Below, piece by piece: positions 57,662 through 64,000 of a DNA stretch of 64,000 nucleotides; the first letter of the stretch is position 1, and every line of letters starts with the position of its first letter. This stretch comes from Mesorhizobium sp. J428 (GTDB taxonomy: Bacteria; Pseudomonadota; Alphaproteobacteria; Rhizobiales; Rhizobiaceae): NCBI RefSeq assembly GCF_024699925.1, contig NZ_JAJOMX010000001.1, positions 2,766,001 through 2,830,000 on the forward strand, written 5' to 3'. The position numbers and the translations under genes are program-made. A model generated the notes under the pieces. That model searched no databases. It was given only the letters and a program-made list of their open reading frames with translations, and was not told the DNA's origin.

Positions 57662-59806
57662 ATGTTCAATCACCACAAGGTGGAAATCGAGTGGGGCGGC
57701 CGTCCGCTCATCCTCGAGACCGGCAAGATCGCACGCCAGGCCGACGGCGCGGTGCTCGCGACCTATGGCGAGAGCGTCGTTCTCGCGACCGTCGTCTCGA
57801 TGAAGGAGCCGAAGCCCGGCCAGGACTTCTTCCCGCTCACCGTCAACTACCAGGAAAAGACCTACGCTGCCGGCAAGATCCCGGGCGGCTATTTCAAGCG
57901 CGAAGGCCGTCCGAGCGAGAAGGAGACGCTGGTCTCCCGCCTGATCGACCGTCCGATCCGCCCGCTCTTCCCGGCCGGCTACAAGAACGACACCCAGGTC
58001 GTCGTCACCGTCATGCAGCACGACCTGGAGAACGATCCGGACGTCCTGTCGATGGTCGCCGCCTCCGCCGCGCTGACGCTGTCGGGCGTTCCGTTCATGG
58101 GTCCGGTGGGCGCTGCCCGCGTCGGCTACATCAACGGCCAGTACGTGCTGAACCCGCATGTCGACGAGATCCCGGAATCGAAGCTCGACCTCGTCGTCGC
58201 CGGCACGTCCGACGCGGTGCTGATGGTTGAATCGGAAGCGCAGGAACTCGACGAGCCGACCATGCTCGGCGCCGTGATGTTCGGCCACAAGGCCTTCCAG
58301 CCGGTGATCGACGCGATCATCAAACTGGCCGAGGTCGCCGCCAAGGAGCCGCGCGACTTCACGCCGGACGATCTCTCCGGCCTCGAGACCGAGATGCTCG
58401 CGATCGTCGGTGACGAGCTGCGCGAAGCCTACAAGAACGTCGACAAGCAGAAGCGCTATGCCGCCGTCGACGCCGTCAAGGCCAAGGTGAAGGCCGCCTT
58501 CGCTCCGGTCGGCGACGAGCCGGCCAAGTATGCCGCCGACAAGGTCGCCTCCGTGTTCAAGGAGCTCCAGGCCAAGGTCGTGCGCTGGAACATCCTCGAC
58601 ACCAAGAGCCGCATCGACGGCCGCGACCTGACGACGGTCCGCAAGATCGTGTCGGAAGTCGGCATCCTGCCGCGCACCCACGGTTCGGCGCTGTTCACCC
58701 GCGGCGAGACGCAGGCGATCGTCGTCGCCACGCTCGGCACCGGCGAGGACGAGCAGTATGTCGACTCGCTGACGGGCATGTACAAGGAGAAGTTCCTCCT
58801 CCACTACAACTTCCCGCCCTACTCGGTCGGTGAGACGGGCCGCATGGGTTCGCCGGGACGCCGCGAGATCGGCCACGGCAAGCTCGCCTGGCGCGCCATC
58901 CGTCCGATGCTGCCGGCGGCGGAGCAGTTCCCCTACACGATCCGCGTCGTCTCCGAGATCACCGAGTCGAACGGCTCGTCCTCGATGGCGACCGTCTGCG
59001 GCACCTCGCTGGCGCTGATGGATGCGGGCGTTCCGCTGGCCAAGCCTGTCGCGGGCATCGCCATGGGCCTGATCCTCGAAGGCGACCGCTATGCGGTTCT
59101 CTCCGACATCCTCGGCGACGAGGACCACCTCGGCGACATGGACTTCAAGGTTGCGGGCACCACCGCCGGCATCACCTCGCTGCAGATGGACATCAAGATC
59201 GCCGGCATCACCGAGGAGATCATGAAGGTCGCGCTCGACCAGGCCAAGGGCGGCCGCGAGCACATCCTCGGCGAGATGGGCAAGGCACTCTCCGGCGCCC
59301 GTTCGGAGCTCGGCGAGTTCGCGCCGCGCATCGAGGTCATGCACGTCCCGACCGACAAGATTCGCGACGTCATAGGTTCGGGCGGCAAGGTCATCCGCGA
59401 GATCGTCGAGAAGACCGGCGCCAAGATCAACATCGAGGACGACGGCACGGTGAAGATCGCTTCGTCGAATGCGAAGGAGATCGAGGCGGCCCGCAAGTGG
59501 ATCCACTCGATCGTGGCCGAGCCGGAAGTGGGCGAGATCTACGAGGGCACGGTCGTCAAGACCGCGGACTTTGGCGCCTTCGTCAACTTCTTCGGCCCGA
59601 AGGACGGCCTCGTCCACATCTCGCAGCTCGCCAACGACCGCGTCCAGAAGACGACGGACGTCGTCAAGGAAGGCCAGAAGGTCTTCGTCAAGCTGATGGG
59701 CTTCGACGAGCGCGGCAAGGTGCGCCTGTCGATGAAGGTGGTCGACCAGGCGACCGGCAAGGAAATCCCCAAGTCCGAGAAGAAGGCCGAAGAGGCCGCC
59801 GAGTAA
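57662..59806 (+). CDS. pnp: Polyribonucleotide nucleotidyltransferase
   Basis: A 714-residue 3'-5' exoribonuclease of the degradosome. It has two RNase PH domains (about 1-230 and 310-540; for example R-P-L-F-P and [10 protein letters not shown]), a KH domain with I-G-S-G-G-K-V-I-R (about 560-610) and an S1 domain (about 620-690; [13 protein letters not shown]). The ATG at 57662 is the standard start ([13 protein letters not shown]); the longer open frame upstream is leader. It is 282 nt after rpsO. Confidence 0.97.
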   Translation: MFNHHKVEIEWGGRPLILETGKIARQADGAVLATYGESVVLATVVSMKEPKPGQDFFPLTVNYQEKTYAAGKIPGGYFKREGRPSEKETLVSRLIDRPIRPLFPAGYKNDTQVVVTVMQHDLENDPDVLSMVAASAALTLSGVPFMGPVGAARVGYINGQYVLNPHVDEIPESKLDLVVAGTSDAVLMVESEAQELDEPTMLGAVMFGHKAFQPVIDAIIKLAEVAAKEPRDFTPDDLSGLETEMLAIVGDELREAYKNVDKQKRYAAVDAVKAKVKAAFAPVGDEPAKYAADKVASVFKELQAKVVRWNILDTKSRIDGRDLTTVRKIVSEVGILPRTHGSALFTRGETQAIVVATLGTGEDEQYVDSLTGMYKEKFLLHYNFPPYSVGETGRMGSPGRREIGHGKLAWRAIRPMLPAAEQFPYTIRVVSEITESNGSSSMATVCGTSLALMDAGVPLAKPVAGIAMGLILEGDRYAVLSDILGDEDHLGDMDFKVAGTTAGITSLQMDIKIAGITEEIMKVALDQAKGGREHILGEMGKALSGARSELGEFAPRIEVMHVPTDKIRDVIGSGGKVIREIVEKTGAKINIEDDGTVKIASSNAKEIEAARKWIHSIVAEPEVGEIYEGTVVKTADFGAFVNFFGPKDGLVHISQLANDRVQKTTDVVKEGQKVFVKLMGFDERGKVRLSMKVVDQATGKEIPKSEKKAEEAAE

Positions 59807-59827
59807 TCTCGGGTATCGGATTATATT

Positions 59828-59858
59828 GAAAGGGCGCGGAGCGATCCGCGCCCTTTTT
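59828..59858 (+). terminator. Rho-independent terminator after pnp
   Basis: An 11-bp stem (59830-59840 with 59845-59855), a GCGA loop, and a T-run. It ends the long rimP-pnp gene block. Confidence 0.92.
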
Positions 59859-59870
59859 GCTTTGAGGTGG

Positions 59871-59926
59871 CTCTCCTTCTCCCCGTTCACGGGGAGAAGG
59901 TGCCCGAAGGGCGGGGCGTGCGTGCG
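59871..59926. repeat. Palindromic intergenic repeat
   Basis: CCTTCTCCCC (59875-59884) and GGGGAGAAGG (59891-59900) are perfect complements around GTTCAC, followed by TGCCCGAAGGGCGGGG. I recognise this as a common dispersed short palindrome in rhizobial genomes. No other copy is present in this window. Confidence 0.6.
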
Positions 59927-60002
59927 CTATTATCCTCCCCGTGCAAGGGAAGGCCGATCTCATCTGCGATGTCACTGCGAGAAGGGGCACGACAAGCGCT
60001 TC

Positions 60003-60398
60003 TCAGGACGTGTCGCGCAGCTCTGGCAGCGAGAGGGCGGCATCAGCCAGACGCTGCAAGATGTCGTAATGTGGCCCGCCCTCATTACCAGCCTCATCGG
60101 AGGCCTGCCCTTGATGCAGGAACGACAGGCGGCACAGATGCGCCGCGACGGCCTGCATATAGTGGCCAAATGCCCTGAGCGAGTCGGCAAGGTCCTCCGC
60201 GTCGGCGGGATCTGCGCCGAAGCCGGCCGGCATCAGGACCGGTGTCCAGGTTCTGCGTGCGGAACTGCGCAGCGTGCCCTCGACATAGGCGCTCAGCAGC
60301 GCATTCGCCTGCCAGGCGGCCCACAGCACGCACCAGCGGACCCAGAACGAGCGGCCGGCGGCCTGTTCGGCCATGTCGGCGATCGAGAACAGGCGCAT
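60003..60398 (-). CDS. Hypothetical protein
   Basis: A 131-residue protein starting M-R-L-F-S-I-A-D-M-A-E-Q-A, with a Trp-rich, fairly hydrophobic first third (W-V-R-W-C-V-L-W-A-A-W-Q-A-N-A) and a helical remainder. I do not recognise a family. The ATG at 60398 has GAGGA 6 nt upstream, which supports translation. Two other frames are also open here, but only this one has a good ribosome binding site. Confidence 0.5.
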   Translation of the reverse strand: MRLFSIADMAEQAAGRSFWVRWCVLWAAWQANALLSAYVEGTLRSSARRTWTPVLMPAGFGADPADAEDLADSLRAFGHYMQAVAAHLCRLSFLHQGQASDEAGNEGGPHYDILQRLADAALSLPELRDTS

Positions 60399-60962
60399 GA
60401 CGATCCTCGCCTTTAACGCCTGTTCCCTCCCTGCCTTCGCCCTCCAGCCCATCGCCGGCTCCTTTCATCGCAGCCAGTGTCGTGCATTCCTGAAAGGCGG
60501 GGATGGAAAAATTTCGGGCGCCAATAGGATCAAGGGGTTAGCAGAAAGTGAGCGGAAATCGATCCATCGAATGGATGTCCCGGAACCGACCGCCGAGGCT
60601 TTCCCAAGTCGGCGCTCGCCCCTCGCGCGACGTCATCCCGGCGACCGGAGGTCAGCCGGGATCGATTGACCTTGGCGGGTCGGCGCTGACCCTCTTCTTG
60701 CGAGCGTGGGGCGCTTTCAACGTGTAACCGGAGAGAGGAATGGATCCCGGCTGACCTTCGGTCGCCGGGATGACGATCGCGCAGGAGGGGCGAGGCTAGC
60801 GCTCGCAACGCAGGGAGCCATGCGCAGCATGGGGCACCGGGGCGGTCTTGCGAAGGATCGTCGTTCTCAACGCGGGTGGCGTTCAAATCCGACAGAGTGG
60901 ATGACGTAGCCGGTTCGGGGACCTATGTATGTGGATGTGCCGGTGTCCGGCGGTGTGAGCAC
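60399..60962. other. Non-coding stretch with a long inverted repeat
   Basis: About 560 bp without a credible gene. It holds the 33-bp inverted repeat at 60631-60775 and, at its right end, the presumed upstream region of selO. Short open frames exist on both strands but have no ribosome binding site or recognisable protein. Confidence 0.5.
60631..60775. repeat. 33-bp inverted repeat pair
   Basis: The arm at 60631-60663 (starting CGTCATCCCGGCGACC) is the reverse complement of 60743-60775 with one mismatch. The spacer is 79 bp. The arms resemble dispersed intergenic palindromes of alphaproteobacteria (CGTCATCCCGG type). There is no transposase in between, so it is not an IS. It could fold into a large hairpin. 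Confidence 0.7.
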
Positions 60963-62489
60963 ATGATGAGCAGAGCAACGACAGTGGCGGCGTTGAGCGA
61001 AGCACCGGCGATCGGCCGCTTCGACAATTCCTATGCGCGGCTGCCAGCCGGATTCTATGCCGCGGCGGAGCCTGCGCGGGCGGCAGGCCCGCGTCTGGTG
61101 AAGTTCAACCGGGAGCTGGCTGCCGAACTCGGCCTCGACGTCGCCGGCCTCGACGATGCGACGCTGGCTGCGATCTTCTCCGGCAATACGGTTCCTGAGG
61201 GCGCGGAGCCGGTCGCGTTGGCCTATGCCGGCCACCAGTTCGGCCATTTCGTGCCGCAGCTCGGCGACGGCCGGGCGATCCTGCTCGGCGAGGTGGTCGA
61301 CACGGCCGGCCGCCGCCGCGATATCCAGCTCAAAGGCGCGGGGCCGACGCGCTTCTCGCGCAATGGCGACGGGCTCGCGGCGATCGGCCCGGTGCTGCGA
61401 GAATATCTGGTCTCCGAAGCGATGACGGCGCTCGGCGTGCCGACGACACGCTCGCTGGCGGCCGTCACGACGGGTAATCCGGTCTATCGCGAGACCCGCC
61501 TGCCGGGTGCGGTGGTGACGCGCGTGGCCGCGAGCCACATCCGCGTCGGCACCTTCCAGTATTTCGCCGCGCGCAGCGATGTGGACGCGATCCGCACGCT
61601 GGCGGACCATGTCATCGACCGCCACTATCCCGAGGCCAGGGAGGCCGCCAACCGCTATCTCGCGCTGTACGAGGCGATCCTGTCCCGGCAGGCAGCGCTG
61701 ATCGCCAGATGGATGCAGCTCGGCTTCATCCATGGCGTCATGAACACGGACAACATGTCGATCGCCGGCGAGACGATCGACTACGGCCCTTGCGCCTTCA
61801 TGGACGAATACCACCCCGCCAAGGTGTTCTCGTCCATCGACCGCCATGGCCGCTATGCCTTCTCCAACCAGCCGCACATCGCGTTGTGGAACCTCGCGCG
61901 GCTGGCCGAATGCCTGCTGCCGCTGCTGCACGATGATCCGGATCAGGCTGTGCCGGTGGCGCAGGAGGCGCTGGGGGCATTCCTGCCGGCCTTCGAGGCG
62001 AACTATGTCGAAGGCATGCGACCGAAGCTCGGACTGACCACCCCGCGCGACGAGGACAAGGCGCTGGTGAAGGGCCTGCTCGAGACGATGGCGGCCGGCG
62101 GCGCCGACTTCACGCTGACCTTCCGCACGCTGGCGCAGGATGCGGCCCTTCTCCCGCAGGATGTCGCGCGCGGGGCGACACGCAGGCTCTTCGCCGATCC
62201 CGCCGGCTTCGACGCCTGGGCGCGCCTGTGGCTGGAGCGGCTCGCCGTCGAAGGCATCGCTGCGAAAGAGCGTGCGGCGCTGATGAACGCCAGCAATCCA
62301 AGGTTCATCCCGCGCAATCATCTGATCGAGGAACTGATCGCGGCGGCCGTCGAGCGCGATGATTTCGGCCCGTTCCATGACATGCTCGGCGTCCTCGCCT
62401 ATCCTTATGACGAGCAGCCGGGGATGGAGCGCTACGCCGAGCCGCCGCAGCCCGAAGAACGCGTGCTGCAAACATTCTGCGGAACGTAG
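60963..62489 (+). CDS. selO: Protein adenylyltransferase SelO (YdiU/UPF0061)
   Basis: A 508-residue pseudokinase that transfers AMP from ATP to proteins in redox stress. Conserved parts: Y-A-G-H-Q-F-G-H-F-V-P-Q-L-G-D-G-R-A, L-K-G-A-G-P-T-R-F-S-R (Lys), H-G-V-M-N-T-D-N-M-S-I (Asp/Asn) and D-Y-G-P-C-A-F-M-D. The C-terminus ends with T-F-C-G-T, carrying the conserved Cys. The first of two adjacent ATGs (60963, 60966) was taken. The open frame upstream overlaps the non-coding region and is not used. Confidence 0.93.
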   Translation: MMSRATTVAALSEAPAIGRFDNSYARLPAGFYAAAEPARAAGPRLVKFNRELAAELGLDVAGLDDATLAAIFSGNTVPEGAEPVALAYAGHQFGHFVPQLGDGRAILLGEVVDTAGRRRDIQLKGAGPTRFSRNGDGLAAIGPVLREYLVSEAMTALGVPTTRSLAAVTTGNPVYRETRLPGAVVTRVAASHIRVGTFQYFAARSDVDAIRTLADHVIDRHYPEAREAANRYLALYEAILSRQAALIARWMQLGFIHGVMNTDNMSIAGETIDYGPCAFMDEYHPAKVFSSIDRHGRYAFSNQPHIALWNLARLAECLLPLLHDDPDQAVPVAQEALGAFLPAFEANYVEGMRPKLGLTTPRDEDKALVKGLLETMAAGGADFTLTFRTLAQDAALLPQDVARGATRRLFADPAGFDAWARLWLERLAVEGIAAKERAALMNASNPRFIPRNHLIEELIAAAVERDDFGPFHDMLGVLAYPYDEQPGMERYAEPPQPEERVLQTFCGT

Positions 62490-62601
62490 TATTATCAGAA
62501 CATCGCCGAGAGGATTAGCATATAAGACGGACGTTACCCGCGTACTGCTAATCCGTTCCCAGCTTAGTATTTGATGTATGGATTCGGAAGAGGAACTTGC
62601 C

Positions 62602-62832
62602 TCAGCAGGTCGCGGCGTTACACTTGTTTAGATTCTCAAGTCGGATCAGTTCTGCCTTTGCGTCCGCATCCGCTCTGGCTTTTTCTGCCTCAGCTCTGGC
62701 AAGTCGTGCCTCCAACTCCGCTTTCTCAACCTGCTCTTTAGTGACATCCTGTGAGTATGCGGCAACCGTTGGCGATGCTATCAGCGCTCCGACGGTAACG
62801 AGGACCAGTGATATTTTCCGTAAGCGAGCCAT
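62602..62832 (-). CDS. Small exported coiled-coil protein
   Basis: A 76-residue protein. The signal peptide (about 1-26) ends A-A-Y-S-Q, and the mature part is a helical heptad-like stretch (E-Q-V-E-K-A-E-L-E-A-R-L-A-R-A-E-A-E-K-A) with a C-terminal pair of Cys (K-C-N-A-A-T-C). I do not recognise a family. The surrounding 62500-62960 region is clearly more AT-rich than the rest of the window, which suggests separate origin. The ATG at 62832 gives a clean signal peptide; longer in-frame starts do not. Confidence 0.55.
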   Translation of the reverse strand: MARLRKISLVLVTVGALIASPTVAAYSQDVTKEQVEKAELEARLARAEAEKARADADAKAELIRLENLNKCNAATC

Positions 62833-62963
62833 GGCCTTTTTCCCCATCGATGGTGAGTTGGCGACCAAAAGACAAACTCTGGTTCGACGAGATGCGTCAT
62901 CTGGTTGCACAATACATAATATTCTCCTTTTACGTGCATGCAAGATACTGAGCGACCATAGCT

Positions 62964-63977
62964 ATGGTTGACGTTCTGAGAACCCTGTTCCACCCCTTCG
63001 AAATTGGCGACCTCGACGTGCCCGGCAAGGGCACGAGGGTGCTTTTCCTCGGCGCCGAGCCGGGGTTCCGGCTGCCGGACGGCTTCGACGCCGACCTCAC
63101 GCTTGCTCAAGGGTTTCGTCCGGATTTTCTGAAGCTGAAGGCCGGCCGGCACAGGGTGGTGCCGGAGGCGGACGGGGAGGGGTATGACCTCGTCCTCGTC
63201 CTGGCGGGCAAGCATAAGGGGCTGAACGAGATTCTGATCGCCGAGGCAATGCGGCGCGGTTCGCCGACGGCCATGATTCTCGTGGCCGGCAGCAAGGACG
63301 ACGGCATCGCCAGCCTGCGCAAGCGGCTGGAGGCGCTCGCTCCGCTTGAGGGAAGCCTCTCCAAGTTCCACGGCCAGGCCTTCTGGCTCCATCGGCCGGC
63401 GGATGCGCGCGCGGTGGCCGCGATGCTGGCGACCCCCAACAGGGAGGCTCTCATCGGCGGCCGCTTTCGCGCGACCCCCGGCATGTTCTCCCACGACCGC
63501 ATCGACGCCGGCTCGCGGCTCCTGGCGCAGCACATCCCGGCCGATCTCTCGGGGGCGGTGGCGGACTTCTGCGCCGGCTGGGGCTATCTTGCCGCCGAGG
63601 TTCCGGAGCGGTGCCCTGGCGCCGCCTCGCTCGATCTCTTCGAGGCGGACCATGCCTCGCTGGAAGCCGCGAAGCTCAATCTTGCCGACGCGCGCGTCCC
63701 CGTGGGCTTCCATTGGACCGATCTTGCTTCCGAACCCGTGCCGCGCAAGTTCGATGCGATCGTCATGAACCCGCCCTTCCATCAGGGGCGTGCGGCTGAC
63801 CCCGGCATCGGCCATGCGATGATCCGCGCCGCGAGCGCGGCGCTGAAGCCGAACGGCCGGTTTTACATGGTCGCCAATCGCGGCCTGCCTTATGAGGCGG
63901 CCCTTGCCGCCGGCTTCAGGCAGTCGGGAGAGACCGTCAGGGATCAGACCTACAAGGTGCTCTGGGCGAAGCGCTGA
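62964..63977 (+). CDS. RsmC-type class I SAM-dependent methyltransferase
   Basis: A 337-residue protein with two Rossmann-like domains. The C-terminal catalytic domain (about 165-335) has A-D-F-C-A-G-W-G-Y-L (SAM motif I) and the N-P-P-F-H-Q-G tetrapeptide for guanine N2 methylation. This fits the 16S rRNA m2G1207 methyltransferase RsmC/RlmG family; the exact target is not certain. The ATG at 62964 is the most likely start. Confidence 0.88.
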   Translation: MVDVLRTLFHPFEIGDLDVPGKGTRVLFLGAEPGFRLPDGFDADLTLAQGFRPDFLKLKAGRHRVVPEADGEGYDLVLVLAGKHKGLNEILIAEAMRRGSPTAMILVAGSKDDGIASLRKRLEALAPLEGSLSKFHGQAFWLHRPADARAVAAMLATPNREALIGGRFRATPGMFSHDRIDAGSRLLAQHIPADLSGAVADFCAGWGYLAAEVPERCPGAASLDLFEADHASLEAAKLNLADARVPVGFHWTDLASEPVPRKFDAIVMNPPFHQGRAADPGIGHAMIRAASAALKPNGRFYMVANRGLPYEAALAAGFRQSGETVRDQTYKVLWAKR

Positions 63978-64000
63978 CTAGCCATCCTCTTTCCCGAAGC

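Noticed and set aside
57188-59890. Minus-strand open frame of about 900 codons opposite pnp
   Set aside because: It is fully antisense to an unmistakable pnp gene, has a repetitive acidic/basic composition typical of reverse-frame high-GC sequence, and has no recognisable domain.
59871-60775. CRISPR array
   Set aside because: The repeats here are single inverted palindromes, not regularly spaced direct repeats.
60860-60905. Possible tRNA T-arm-like GTTCAAATCC
   Set aside because: No acceptor, D or anticodon stems can be formed around it.
60867-62471. Minus-strand open frame of about 534 codons opposite selO
   Set aside because: Antisense shadow of selO; His/Arg-rich composition and no recognised motif.

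Overview
The window is a high-GC alphaproteobacterial chromosome segment, most like the order Hyphomicrobiales (Rhizobiales) and probably the Mesorhizobium/Phyllobacteriaceae side. Evidence: the run lnt - praR-type regulator - metK - trmB - rimP - nusA - ylxR - infB - rbfA - truB - rpsO - pnp, the cycM - kdsB - pheA - nudC neighbourhood, SRP RNA next to dnaX - ybaB - recR, and a yejA-yejA-yejB-yejE-yejF operon with two solute-binding proteins. No tRNA, rRNA, CRISPR array, IS element or prophage was recognised.

Layout. (1) 1-11,200: a Flp/Tad pilus locus: TadE-like pseudopilin (cut by the left edge), a stand-alone secretin N-domain protein, Flp pilin, CpaA, CpaB, CpaC, CpaD, CpaE, CpaF, TadB, TadC, and TadD on the opposite strand. 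(2) 11,300-23,300: peptide-handling genes: an M17 aminopeptidase, a small MarR-like protein and an NlpC/P60 hydrolase on the plus strand, facing a minus-strand YejABEF peptide ABC operon that carries a VapBC toxin-antitoxin pair between yejE and yejF and ends in a 2-hydroxyacid dehydrogenase. (3) 23,400-33,500: housekeeping genes (cytochrome c, kdsB, pheA, nudC, HIT protein, SDR, SRP RNA, dnaX, ybaB, recR), an orphan Imm53-type immunity gene and a lytic transglycosylase. (4) 33,500-42,900: AI-2E transporter, two luciferase-like monooxygenases flanking a three-domain Kazal lipoprotein, two small charged proteins, rmuC, def, and yidC-rnpA-rpmH. (5) 43,000-59,900: the large translation/RNA operon, interrupted by a pair of paralogous 54-residue proteins (47,519-48,028). 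(6) 59,900-64,000: repeats, a hypothetical gene, selO, a small secreted protein and an RsmC-type methyltransferase.

Six genes are broken by small indels: cpaA, cpaC, the M17 aminopeptidase, the first yejA, the Kazal gene and rpsO. One of them, rpsO, encodes a ribosomal protein, and in every case the downstream frame continues the expected protein. I therefore read them mainly as sequencing or assembly errors and annotate the genes across the break, but this cannot be proved from the sequence alone.

The most interesting candidates are: the 54-residue paralogue pair with a shared C-terminal L-x-R-L-G-I-D-P motif; the VapBC module, with its own promoter and palindromic operator, fused by a stop/start overlap to yejF; the triple-Kazal lipoprotein; the orphan Imm53 gene; and several strong RNA hairpins in the leaders of rimP, praR, metK and pnp.
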